64,000 bases of DNA from Paeniglutamicibacter kerguelensis (lineage in GTDB: Bacteria; Actinomycetota; Actinomycetes; Actinomycetales; Micrococcaceae). The position numbers were made by a program, and so were the translations under genes. The notes beneath the pieces were generated by a model that was given only the letters and a program-made list of their open reading frames with translations, had not been told where the DNA came from and ran no database searches. Position 1 is the stretch's first letter. Each line of letters starts with the position of its first letter. The stretch covers positions 2,790,001-2,854,000 of the forward strand of contig NZ_JAGIOF010000001.1 in assembly GCF_017876535.1 (NCBI RefSeq). The letters run 5' to 3'. Of the stretch, positions 33,889 through 42,281 are shown piece by piece.

Positions 33889-35487
33889 ATGACCTTAACG
33901 ATTCGCCGAATTCTAGGGGTTTCAGCGGTCAGCGAGGGACATCCACAGGTGCTCGGCCAGGCTCGACTCCTGGATTCCCCGGTCCGCAGCATCCACGTGA
34001 CAGAGTCCGCGGATTTGTCCGGCCTCCTGGAAGGCGGGGAACTGATCCTCAGTTCCGGCCTGTCCTTGACGACATCGCTAGAGACAACCCAGGCCTTTTT
34101 GGACGGCTTGGCCGCAGCAGGGGCAGCCGGGGTGATCTTCTCCTTCCTTTCCGATGCGCCCGAAATCAAGAAGTGCCTGGAAACGGCTGCTGCCACGGCG
34201 CAGATTCCTGTGGTGCTGCTGGACGACCGCGCCCGTTTCGTTGACATCACCGAAACCGTGCATCGGCTTATCTACTCCGCCGCCAGAGGGCTGAGCGGGT
34301 TGGATGCGGTATCGAATTTTCTTTCATCCGCGGCCGCCTCTCACCTGGAGCTGAGGGAGCTGTTCTCCGCGATCGCCGACATGCTCGATGCACCCCTTGT
34401 CCTCGAGGATTCGCTGTCCACAGTTGTCATCCACCAGGGCCTGGACCCGGAGCAGATGCGGCGTTTCATCCAGGCGCCAGCCTCTTCGAAGGTCTTGGGC
34501 TCCAGTGTCCGCGTCGTGGGCAACGAGAACTGGCTGGTCTACCCGGTTATCGGCCATGGCCGGAAGGTGGGGCAGCTTGTCTCAACGGTGGGCGCGGGAA
34601 ACCCACGCGCTTCCCTGGGCATGGAGGAGGTCGGCGCGTCATTCGGCGAACTGCTGCCCAATGGCTCTGCCGACTTGGCGCTGGCCCGGCAGGAGTCGCT
34701 GTCGACCATGGTCAAGGAGGTTCGCTCGGGCGAAATCCGAAGCGAAAAGGAATTGTTGCTGCACGCGGCGATGCTGGGCGTGGCATCCGTCGACTTGTTC
34801 GTACCCATCGCCATCAACTTCAAGCAGCGCGGCAGCGCCGTGTCAGCGTCGGCAAGCCCCGACCTGGCAGCCATTACCGCCACGCTGCAGGACACGCTTC
34901 GCGGTTCCAGCTTCCCGGCCTTTGCCTGTGATTCCGGCGCAAACGGGGTGGGCATCCTTTTATGCCTGCCCGCGGCGGCCGACATCGAGGCAGCCCTGTC
35001 AATCGTCCATGACAGCATCGGACCGGTACTCGGCACTTACGGCAACGACAGTTCCTGGACGATGGGAGTTGGAACGGCCAGCCCCGAGCTGGGCATCACG
35101 GCCCTGAAGGGATTGGACGAAGCCTGCCGCGTGGCGCACTCGGCGTCGACCATGGACCATTCCGGGGCTCCGTACCACCGCGCCAGCGACCTCGGCTTCC
35201 GTTGGCTCATGCAACGCCTGCTGGACGTGGAGGAAAGCCACACCTATGTGCACGACCAACTCGCACCGTTCCTGGACGAGCCGGAGTACATGGACTTCAT
35301 CGAGACCTACCTCCAGACCAACGGCAGCATCGCGGAGTTGTCCCGGGCACTGCATTTGAGCCGGCCAAGCGTCTACGCCCGGCTGCGCAGGATCGAAAAA
35401 GTCCAGGGCCGCGAACTGACCGACGCCGACACCATGACGTCCCTGCACCTTGCAGTCACCCTGTACCGGTTGGGCGTCAGGGGATAA
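33889..35487 (+). CDS. PucR family transcriptional regulator
   Basis: A 532-residue PucR-type regulator. The N-terminal PucR domain (about 1-120) includes I-H-V-T-E-S-A-D-L-S-G-L-L-E-G-G-E-L/L-S-S-G; the middle resembles the GGDEF-like CdaR domain without its catalytic residues; the C-terminal HTH_30 domain has N-G-S-I-A-E-L-S-R-A-L-H-L-S-R-P-S-V-Y-A-R-L (about 481-502). PucR proteins activate catabolic operons in response to the substrate. It is transcribed divergently from the permease-dehydrogenase operon, its most likely target. Confidence 0.92.
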   Translation: MTLTIRRILGVSAVSEGHPQVLGQARLLDSPVRSIHVTESADLSGLLEGGELILSSGLSLTTSLETTQAFLDGLAAAGAAGVIFSFLSDAPEIKKCLETAAATAQIPVVLLDDRARFVDITETVHRLIYSAARGLSGLDAVSNFLSSAAASHLELRELFSAIADMLDAPLVLEDSLSTVVIHQGLDPEQMRRFIQAPASSKVLGSSVRVVGNENWLVYPVIGHGRKVGQLVSTVGAGNPRASLGMEEVGASFGELLPNGSADLALARQESLSTMVKEVRSGEIRSEKELLLHAAMLGVASVDLFVPIAINFKQRGSAVSASASPDLAAITATLQDTLRGSSFPAFACDSGANGVGILLCLPAAADIEAALSIVHDSIGPVLGTYGNDSSWTMGVGTASPELGITALKGLDEACRVAHSASTMDHSGAPYHRASDLGFRWLMQRLLDVEESHTYVHDQLAPFLDEPEYMDFIETYLQTNGSIAELSRALHLSRPSVYARLRRIEKVQGRELTDADTMTSLHLAVTLYRLGVRG

Positions 35488-35628
35488 GCCCCCCTGCCGC
35501 GCCCCGGGAACCAGGCGTGGGCGAAAACCGCCGGACGTCCCCGATGTGTCCTGTCGTTTCATCGCCTCCGTCGGCGAATTGCAACCACCGTCGACCCGGC
35601 ATGCCAAACGGGGTGGCTACCCCTAAAT

Positions 35629-35671
35629 GCAGCATGACCCGCCCGAACCTGGTTCGGGCGGGTCATGCTGC
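35629..35671. terminator. Terminator between pucR and trhO
   Basis: Inverted repeat of about 20 bp (35629-35649 and 35651-35671) with a minimal loop, between convergent genes. T-runs are short. Confidence 0.75.
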
Positions 35672-35682
35672 TTGCCCTGCGG

Positions 35683-36603
35683 CTACGAACTGACGCTTTC
35701 AAGCGCGTTGGCCGACGCGACGCAGTCGGGGCAGCGACGCAGTTCGTCCGTGGCGGCGCAGTCCGCACAGAACAGGCGCAGGTTCCGGCAGGAAAGGTTC
35801 GCGCAGTTCTCAAACTTGTTGGTTGGCGCCTCACAGCAAACGCACTTGCCGATGGTCACGGCGTCTTCGCTGAATTCCATGTGCATGCGCTTGTCGAAGA
35901 CATACAGCGAGCCTTCCCAGAGCCCCTTGTCACCGAAGGTTTCCCCGTAGCGGACGATGCCGCCCTGCATCTGGTAGACCTCGGTGAAGCCGCGATTGAC
36001 CATGAGGGCCGAAAGCACTTCACAGCGAATTCCGCCTGTGCAATATGTCACAACGGGCTGGTCTTTCATGTCATCGTATTTGCCGGATTCGATTTCGGCG
36101 ATGAAGTCGTGCGTTGTTTCGACGTCCGGAACGATCGCGTTCTTGAATTTGCCGATCTGGGCTTCAAAGGCGTTTCGGCCGTCGAAGAAGTGGACCTCCT
36201 GGCCTGCGGCCTTCTTCGCTTCAACCAATTCGTGCAGGGCCTCGGGCTTGAGGTGCACGCCGCCGCCGAGTACGCCGTTGTCGTCGATCTTCAGCTCGCC
36301 CGGGGCACCGAATGACACGATTTCATCGCGGACCTTCACGGAAATACGCGGGAAATCCTCGGCAGATCCCTCGGACCACTTGATATCCATCTTCTTGAAC
36401 GCCGGGTACTCGCGGGTGGCCTTGACGTACTGCTTGACGGCAAAGATCTCGCCCCCGACCGTTCCGTTGATGCCGTCCTTGGAGATGATGATGCGTCCGC
36501 GAAGACCCCACCTCTCTAGGAGCGTTCGCTGCCATAGGCGCACGGCCTCGGGGTCGGCGAGTGGGGTAAAGGCGTAATACAAGACAATTCGGTTCTGCGA
36601 CAC
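35683..36603 (-). CDS. trhO: tRNA uridine-34 hydroxylase TrhO (rhodanese domain)
   Basis: A 306-residue YceA/TrhO-type protein. It has the N-terminal acylphosphatase-like domain ([11 protein letters not shown], about 38-48), the rhodanese domain with active loop Y-C-T-G-G-I-R-C-E (about 187-195), and a C-terminal Cys-rich region with paired C-x2-C motifs (C-V-C-C, C-A-D-C, C-P-D-C) that probably binds zinc. In E. coli and Bacillus, TrhO makes 5-hydroxyuridine at the tRNA wobble position. The start ATG at 36603 is at the domain edge. Confidence 0.93.
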   Translation of the reverse strand: MSQNRIVLYYAFTPLADPEAVRLWQRTLLERWGLRGRIIISKDGINGTVGGEIFAVKQYVKATREYPAFKKMDIKWSEGSAEDFPRISVKVRDEIVSFGAPGELKIDDNGVLGGGVHLKPEALHELVEAKKAAGQEVHFFDGRNAFEAQIGKFKNAIVPDVETTHDFIAEIESGKYDDMKDQPVVTYCTGGIRCEVLSALMVNRGFTEVYQMQGGIVRYGETFGDKGLWEGSLYVFDKRMHMEFSEDAVTIGKCVCCEAPTNKFENCANLSCRNLRLFCADCAATDELRRCPDCVASANALESVSS

Positions 36604-36740
36604 GCTGTTAAGCCTAGGTGCAAAATCCCGTTTAGGGCATCCGAAGTGTCAACCGTCACCGGGATGTTCGAGTGTTTCAAGCGTGCAACAGTTCACCTCA
36701 ATGCAACCCATCGGGCCTGTTCACGGGGTAGGGTCGAGCT

Positions 36741-37409
36741 ATGGGATCTACTGCAAGCGATGAACTAATTGGTACTTGGGTTACCGGCTGGGCTGGTGCA
36801 CGAGGTTATGAGAACCGACATGAGGGTCGGGTCCATGCCGCCCTGCGCCACGATACTTCAGGTGACTGGGAGTACGTTATCTATGAGCCGTCCAATGAAG
36901 AATTGGTGGCTGTTGCCGAGACGCTGCACAAGCACCCTAAGCGTCGCCTGACGGCATTCGCCAACGAAATCTCCTCGCTCATCGAAGCAGCCCAGGCTGC
37001 TGGACTAAACGTGGTCAATTCCGATGAAGTACTCATGGTCACCGAGATGAGCGGCCACGACGTCGAGGAACCACGCCCGACTGAAGGGTTCGCCTTCCAG
37101 ATCGAACGCGACAACACCCACGCCTACGTCTCGATCCACCCCGTGGAAGACGCCGAGGTTGTTGCCGCAAGCGGCCACGTGTCCGCAGTCGAGGGTTATG
37201 CCATTTTCGACCGCATCATCACCGCCCCGGACTTCCGCCGTCGCGGACTGGGCAGCTTGATCATGCGTGCCTTGGTCTCCCTTGCGTTGGAGCACGATGT
37301 CGAGGAAGGCCTGCTGATCGCCTCGGTCGACGGCCAGCAGCTCTACCAGTCGCTCGGTTGGACCAATCTGGGCAACGTTGTTCTCTTTGAAGGCAAGCAA
37401 GACGCCTAG
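36741..37409 (+). CDS. GNAT family acetyltransferase
   Basis: A 222-residue protein with a C-terminal GNAT domain: Y-A-I-F-D-R-I-I-T (about 154-162), the acetyl-CoA loop R-R-R-G-L-G-S-L-I-M (about 167-176) and Y-Q-S-L-G-W (about 198-203) near the end. The N-terminal 100 residues are a less conserved lobe. Substrate unknown. The ATG is six bases after TAGGGT with no Shine-Dalgarno, so it is probably leaderless. A strong terminator follows. Confidence 0.87.
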   Translation: MGSTASDELIGTWVTGWAGARGYENRHEGRVHAALRHDTSGDWEYVIYEPSNEELVAVAETLHKHPKRRLTAFANEISSLIEAAQAAGLNVVNSDEVLMVTEMSGHDVEEPRPTEGFAFQIERDNTHAYVSIHPVEDAEVVAASGHVSAVEGYAIFDRIITAPDFRRRGLGSLIMRALVSLALEHDVEEGLLIASVDGQQLYQSLGWTNLGNVVLFEGKQDA

Positions 37410-37428
37410 ATTCAAAAATTTTCGTTTG

Positions 37429-37466
37429 GTGGTGGGTCTTGCCTTGGCGAGGCCCACCACTTTTTT
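37429..37466 (+). terminator. Rho-independent terminator after the GNAT gene
   Basis: Stem GTGGTGGGTCTTGCC with GGCGAGGCCCACCAC (14 of 15 paired, including a G-T) followed by six T. Confidence 0.9.
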
Positions 37467-37511
37467 GTCACCCAATCAACAGGTGACCCCGTGGGATGCC
37501 ACAATGATTCG

Positions 37512-39839
37512 GTGAACGCTTATTCGGAACAGATCGCCTTGTTGGGCCACGGGCCAACCCCTTCGGCGCTGCTCCATTCCCGCACCATCCAAGCGCGCGA
37601 GGCGCTCACCGGACCGTGGCCGGGCTGGGTCCATCCTGAGGTTCGCGAAGTCTTTGAACGCACGGGCGTCAGCTCCCCCTGGCTGCATCAGGTCCAGGCA
37701 GCGGATCTTGCCCACCGAGGCGAACACACGATCATTGCCACCGGCACCGCCTCGGGCAAATCCTTGGCATACCAATTGCCGGCCCTGAACGCCATCCACA
37801 CCTCCTCACTGGAAAACCAGGCAAGCCTGGTTCCCCAAGACGGCACCGTGCTCTATCTGGCACCCACCAAGGCTCTGGCAGCGGACCAGCTCTCTGCAAT
37901 TGCGGGTTTCGGCCTCTCGAGCGTGCGGGCCGCCAGCTACGATGGCGACACGGAAGTTTCCGCACGTCGCTGGATCCGCGACCACGCAAACTTCATCCTC
38001 TCCAATCCCGACATGCTGCACTTTGGCATCCTGCCGAACCACACTTGGTGGGCCAGGGTCCTGCGCCGGTTGCGCTTTGTCATCATCGACGAAGCACACT
38101 CCTACCGCGGTGTTTTCGGATCGAACATCGCCAACCTGCTACGCCGGCTACGCAGGATCTGCGAATACTACGGGGCAAATCCGGTCTTTATCGGCGCCTC
38201 GGCCACCAGCGCCGATCCCGCCGCTTCCTTCTCCAAACTCATTGGTGCCACGGCACAAGAAGTCACCACCGATTTCTCGCCCAAGGGCGCACTGACCATC
38301 GCCCTGTGGGAACCGCCTCTCACGGATCTGCACGGTGAAAACGGGGCCCCAACCCGCCGCACGGTCGTTGCCGAAACCTCGAATCTGCTCGCCAATCTGG
38401 TCTGCTCCCACGTGCGAACGCTCGCCTTCATCAAGTCACGGCGTGGAGCCGAAACCATCGCCACGATCACCCGGAACATGGTCGACCAGGTCCACCCCAC
38501 GCTTCCCGATCGCGTCGCGGCATACCGCTCCGGCTACCTGCCGGCCGAGCGGCGCGAACTCGAGGAGCAATTGCGCAACGGGACACTTCTGGGCGTGGCC
38601 TCAACCTCGGCACTTGAACTGGGGATCGACGTTGCCGGCCTCGACGCCGTGTTGGTGGCGGGTTGGCCCGGCACCAGGGCTTCGTTCTTCCAGCAGATCG
38701 GCAGGGCGGGGCGCGCCGGACAGGATGCCTTGGCCGTGCTCGTGGCAAGCGACGACCCGCTGGACACGTATTTGGTCAACCACCCCGAGGCCATCTTCGA
38801 AGCCGGCGTCGAGGCGACGGTGTTCGACCCCGAAAACCCCTATGTGCTTTCCGGCCACCTCTGCGCGGCCGCCGAAGAGCTTCCGTTGCGCCCGGAGGAC
38901 CTTGCGGCGTTCGGCCCCTCCGCCCACGGGTTGCTTGAGTCGCTGGTGGCGCGGGGCTTCCTGCGCCGGCGCCCCGCAGGGTGGTTCTGGACGCATCCGG
39001 AGCATGCCGCCTCAATGGTCAACCTGCGCGCCGATGGCGGCGGACCGGTGAGCATCATCGAGTCAGACACGGGCGCGCTCCTGGGAACCATGGATTCGCC
39101 GCAGACCCACTACCAGGCACACACCGGGGCCATCTACGTCCACCAGGGTGCCAGCTACGTGGTTGACGAACTGAACGAAATGGACCACTGCGTCATGGTG
39201 ACCCGGGCCAACCCGGATTTCTACACCCAGGCGCGCGACATCACCACGGTCGAGGTCAGGGACATCGAGCGAAGCGTGCAATGGGGCCCGATCACCGCCA
39301 ACTTCGGGGACGTGGTGGTCACCACGCAGGTGGTGTCGTTCCAGCGCAAATCGGTGATGAGCAACGAAATCCTCAGCGAGGAGCCCCTGGACCTTGAGGC
39401 CCGCGACCTGCACACCAAGTCCGTGTGGTTCACCATTCCGGAGAGGCGGTTGATCGCCGCGGGCATCTCCCCCGAGGAATTCCCCGGCGCGCTGCATGCC
39501 GCCGAGCACGCGGCCATCGGTTTGCTGCCGCTGGTCGCGTCCAGCGACCGCTGGGACATTGGCGGGGTCTCCACCGCGCTTCACATGGACACGTCCATGC
39601 CCACCATCTTTGTCTACGACGGCCACCCCGGCGGAGCCGGATTCGTGGAGCGCGGATACGAAAAGGCCACGGCCTGGCTGGGCGCCACCCGGGATGCAAT
39701 TGCCGCCTGTGAATGCGCAAGCGGGTGCCCGTCCTGCGTCCAGTCCCCCAAATGCGGGAACAAGAACAACCCGCTGGACAAACATGGCGCGATCCGCCTG
39801 CTCTCGGCCATCCTCAGCGAGGCGGCGCACTCGGCCTGA
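37512..39839 (+). CDS. DEAH-box helicase with C-terminal Cys cluster (Rv3649/MrfA-like)
   Basis: A 775-residue superfamily 2 helicase. Motif I is A-T-G-T-A-S-G-K-S (about 76-84), motif II is I-I-D-E-A-H-S-Y (about 191-198), motif III is G-A-S-A-T-S, and motif VI is Q-I-G-R-A-G-R-A-G. The C-terminal DUF1998 region ends in C-E-C-A-S-G-C-P-S-C-V-Q-S-P-K-C-G (about 733-749), the four-Cys site of the MrfA class, which acts in DNA repair (mitomycin damage) in Bacillus. GTG 37512 is preferred: CACAAT lies six bases upstream, consistent with a leaderless mRNA. GTG 37491 is a longer alternative. In many actinobacteria this gene adjoins the Tad genes as here. Confidence 0.92.
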   Translation: MNAYSEQIALLGHGPTPSALLHSRTIQAREALTGPWPGWVHPEVREVFERTGVSSPWLHQVQAADLAHRGEHTIIATGTASGKSLAYQLPALNAIHTSSLENQASLVPQDGTVLYLAPTKALAADQLSAIAGFGLSSVRAASYDGDTEVSARRWIRDHANFILSNPDMLHFGILPNHTWWARVLRRLRFVIIDEAHSYRGVFGSNIANLLRRLRRICEYYGANPVFIGASATSADPAASFSKLIGATAQEVTTDFSPKGALTIALWEPPLTDLHGENGAPTRRTVVAETSNLLANLVCSHVRTLAFIKSRRGAETIATITRNMVDQVHPTLPDRVAAYRSGYLPAERRELEEQLRNGTLLGVASTSALELGIDVAGLDAVLVAGWPGTRASFFQQIGRAGRAGQDALAVLVASDDPLDTYLVNHPEAIFEAGVEATVFDPENPYVLSGHLCAAAEELPLRPEDLAAFGPSAHGLLESLVARGFLRRRPAGWFWTHPEHAASMVNLRADGGGPVSIIESDTGALLGTMDSPQTHYQAHTGAIYVHQGASYVVDELNEMDHCVMVTRANPDFYTQARDITTVEVRDIERSVQWGPITANFGDVVVTTQVVSFQRKSVMSNEILSEEPLDLEARDLHTKSVWFTIPERRLIAAGISPEEFPGALHAAEHAAIGLLPLVASSDRWDIGGVSTALHMDTSMPTIFVYDGHPGGAGFVERGYEKATAWLGATRDAIAACECASGCPSCVQSPKCGNKNNPLDKHGAIRLLSAILSEAAHSA

Positions 39840-40269
39840 GAATCCCCCGGGTGGCCTGCGGTGCCAAGCGCCAGGGCTGCGGCGGCGGGCCCGCCCGCGC
39901 CACGGCAACCGCGTGGCCGAAGGGCGGAAGCCAGCCAACCATCGCGACCGGAACCTTGACGGCGATTTTCACGATCTCACCGCTGGTTCCCTGCCTGCTG
40001 CATTCGGTGACCATTGCATGGTTGGTCCGGGCCGTTTGCCCGGCAACGGCACACGGTTCCCCGGGGATGAGGAGACGTGCGGCGTCGGCACCGGCCAGCG
40101 CCGCAAGGTCCGCGGCCGTTGCTGCCTTGGAGGCCGCATGGCCCGCGGCGGAGAGCATGAGCACCACCACCAGCGCGAAGAACGCCAGGAAGACGACAGC
40201 AATCATCAGCACCGTCCCGTTGCCCGCCTCCGACTCGCTCCCGGCCCCGGAAATGCGTGTCCGCCTCAC
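39814..40269 (-). CDS. TadE-like protein of the helicase/secretion neighbourhood
   Basis: A 151-residue protein with one N-terminal hydrophobic helix (about 19-42) after a Gly-Asn-Gly step, resembling a pilin-type signal, then an Ala-rich extracytoplasmic part with two Cys (E-P-C-A, T-E-C-S). The Glu at position 5 of mature prepilins is not evident. It starts with GTG overlapping the TGA of tadE (GTGA). Its 3' end overlaps the convergent helicase gene by 26 bases. It corresponds in place to Rv3654c (from memory). It is a minor pilin-like or assembly component by inference. Confidence 0.82.
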   Translation of the reverse strand: MRRTRISGAGSESEAGNGTVLMIAVVFLAFFALVVVLMLSAAGHAASKAATAADLAALAGADAARLLIPGEPCAVAGQTARTNHAMVTECSRQGTSGEIVKIAVKVPVAMVGWLPPFGHAVAVARAGPPPQPWRLAPQATRGILRPSAPPR

Positions 40270-40610
40270 GGCTCGATTTCCTTCCGGGCCGATGCCTCCG
40301 CGGTCAAACGGATTTCCCCCAACAACGGAAGGGTGACTCCGGAGGTGACAAACACCTTTTCGTAACCAGCCCCCGACCCCAGGGAGACGTGTAGGTCGGC
40401 ACCGCCAATGCGCAGGGCGGTGGCGATGGCTTCGCCCGCATCGGTGCCGCGGGCCAGTTCCCTCGCCGAGGCACTTGCGGCCTGCTGGATCCGCACTTGT
40501 TCCCCGCCGAGCATTCCCGCCGCGGCCACCACCGTGAGCAGGAGGGCAACGGCCGGCAGCAGCACCGCGATTTCCGCGGTGCTGCTGCCGTCTTCCGAAT
40601 GCGTTCGCAT
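40266..40610 (-). CDS. TadE family pseudopilin
   Basis: A 114-residue protein with the class III prepilin-type signal E-D-G-S-S-T-A-E-I: cleavage is expected after Gly, placing Glu at +5, followed by the hydrophobic stretch A-V-L-L-P-A-V-A-L-L-L. The rest is a small extracytoplasmic domain. It overlaps the next gene by four bases and lies 11 bases after the DUF4244 gene. ATG 40610 is chosen because it begins just before the signal; longer readings run into the pilin gene. Confidence 0.85.
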   Translation of the reverse strand: MRTHSEDGSSTAEIAVLLPAVALLLTVVAAAGMLGGEQVRIQQAASASARELARGTDAGEAIATALRIGGADLHVSLGSGAGYEKVFVTSGVTLPLLGEIRLTAEASARKEIEP

Positions 40611-40621
40611 GCCAACGGTCC

Positions 40622-40822
40622 CTAAAAGGACAGGGCCTGACGGATCAGCCCCAGAAGCATTCCGCGCACATCGCCGCTGGAAAGAATGCTGACCAGCAGC
40701 CCGGCGAAGGCCACGGCCGCCAGCGTGACGATGGCGAATTCCGCGGTGGTGCTGCCTTCCTCGTCCCCGATGGCCCGCAGATCGATGTGTCCCGGCGTTA
40801 CCAGCTCGACCTCGTGTTCCAT
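40622..40822 (-). CDS. DUF4244 Flp-type pilin
   Basis: A 66-residue pilin-like protein. The signal is E-E-G-S-T-T-A-E-F (cleavage after Gly23, Glu at +5), followed by one hydrophobic helix (about 29-48) and a short tail. Size and shape are those of the Flp major pilin; DUF4244 is its actinobacterial relative. The ATG lies after GGCAGG. About 200 bases separate it from tadC, more than elsewhere in the operon, which may allow separate, higher expression of the pilin. Confidence 0.85.
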   Translation of the reverse strand: MEHEVELVTPGHIDLRAIGDEEGSTTAEFAIVTLAAVAFAGLLVSILSSGDVRGMLLGLIRQALSF

Positions 40823-41019
40823 GTGCTGCCTGCCTTTCCTTGTTGCTTTTCTTGGGTGTGTGTTGCTTGTTTGCGAACCCTCCGGCCGTCGGGCCCGGCA
40901 TGGCTCCCCTTGAGTCTGGCTCCGGGGCGTCCGGGCGGGGCCGCGTCGCGGCGGCGTTGGGGATAACCGGGGAACGGTGCGCGGTGCGTGCGTTGTGCGG
41001 GGAAGCCGCACCAAGGCCC

Positions 41020-41619
41020 TCAGAAGTCCGGCAGCAGGGAAATGACGATGGGAACCACGCCAAGGCAGACAAAAGCCGGCAACGCACACAGCCCCAGGGG
41101 AATGACCAGTTTGATCCCGAATTCGGCACCGCGTGCCTCGGCCTCCCGGATTTCCCGCTTGCGCCCCGAGGCCGCCGCCGAACGCAGGAGCTTTGCGGCA
41201 GGAGCCCCGCTGAGCTGGGTGAAACGCAAGGACGGTTCCAGTTCCCGGACCGTGGCGGGCATCGGGCTCCAGGCCCGGTCCCAATCAACGTTCAGCTCCA
41301 GCGCCCGGGAAACGCGCGTCAGCGGCGCATAGCCGGGCACGTGCCCGCCCACGATTTCCAACACCGACCGCACCGGCAGCCCGGATTCCAGCAACGTCGC
41401 GCACATTTCGAGCACCAACGACGGTGACTCGCGCTGCTCCGTGGGCGGCGCTTCAGGCCGGGAACGGCCCGCGTCCGGGGAATGGACCACCGGGTTCCCC
41501 GACCACATCCAGACCGCCAGTCCCGCCAACAACCCCGCCACCAGGCAGGCCATCACGAGGGAACCTGCCTGACGATCTTCACGAGCATCAGGTGGCACCA
41601 CCAGCGGTTCGCCAGCCAC
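41020..41619 (-). CDS. Type II secretion F family protein (TadC-like)
   Basis: A 199-residue membrane protein with a GspF/TadC domain. It has an N-terminal helix (about 22-39), a cytoplasmic helical stretch with L-E-M-C-A-T-L-L-E-S-G-L-P-V-R, and a C-terminal hydrophobic hairpin ending P-I-V-I-S-L-L-P-D-F. It overlaps the tadB-like gene by 67 bases in another frame, which is long, so the true start may be downstream. It is the inner-membrane platform of the pilus machine with TadB. Confidence 0.85.
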   Translation of the reverse strand: MAGEPLVVPPDAREDRQAGSLVMACLVAGLLAGLAVWMWSGNPVVHSPDAGRSRPEAPPTEQRESPSLVLEMCATLLESGLPVRSVLEIVGGHVPGYAPLTRVSRALELNVDWDRAWSPMPATVRELEPSLRFTQLSGAPAAKLLRSAAASGRKREIREAEARGAEFGIKLVIPLGLCALPAFVCLGVVPIVISLLPDF

Positions 41620-42281
41620 AGCAGCACCCCGGCGATCAGGGCCAGCCTGCCCACCGGGTGCATGGTGAGCACCGCCAACGGGTCAATGCCCAGCAGCTGG
41701 CCCAGGCCCAGCCCCACCAATGGAAGGAAAGTGAGCAGCCGGCTGGTGGCCCGGGGTCCGGCGAGCGCGGCGTCAAGGGCCCTGCGCATGTCGGCCGAGT
41801 TCTCCAGTTCCGCCGCCAGCTGGTCAAGCAGCTCGGCCAGGGCGGCACCGGACTGTTCCGAAATGGCGAAGCACCACGCCAGGCGCGCCCACAGCCGGGA
41901 ATGGTGCTTGCCCGTGGCCGCGTGTTCAGCCAGTCCCGCGCGCAGCGTGCCGCCGGTGCGCATTTGGGTCAGCGCCCTGGCGCACCCGGCATGGATGTCG
42001 CTCCCGGCGCTTCCCGTGGCACCGGCCCAGATTTTCTCCAGCAGTTCCAGTGCCGCTGCGTTGGAGCAGCCCGCACGCAGCAACGCCGAAAGCTGGCGGA
42101 TGAGTTTCCCGTACTCCTCCGCCTCCTGTGCCTCATCGCGTGCCGGGCGCCGAAGGGGGAACCCTGAGCGCCCGGCACAGGCGTCGGAGTCCGCCCGTGT
42201 GCCCCGGCCGGTGTTGCCCGGACGCCGGAAGAGCCAGACGGCAAGCCCGGTCAGGGCCGTGGCGCAAAGGATCATCACCAT
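41553..42281 (-). CDS. Type II secretion F family protein (TadB-like)
   Basis: A 242-residue inner-membrane platform protein. One helix is at the N-terminus (about 1-18) and a pair near the C-terminus (about 180-225). The central GspF-type helical domain contains L-I-R-Q-L-S-A-L-L-R-A-G-C and a repeat-like F-A-I-S-E-Q-S-G-A-A-L-A-E-L-L. It overlaps tadA at the start by seven bases. It is smaller than proteobacterial TadB but normal for actinobacteria. Confidence 0.85.
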   Translation of the reverse strand: MVMILCATALTGLAVWLFRRPGNTGRGTRADSDACAGRSGFPLRRPARDEAQEAEEYGKLIRQLSALLRAGCSNAAALELLEKIWAGATGSAGSDIHAGCARALTQMRTGGTLRAGLAEHAATGKHHSRLWARLAWCFAISEQSGAALAELLDQLAAELENSADMRRALDAALAGPRATSRLLTFLPLVGLGLGQLLGIDPLAVLTMHPVGRLALIAGVLLWLANRWWCHLMLVKIVRQVPS

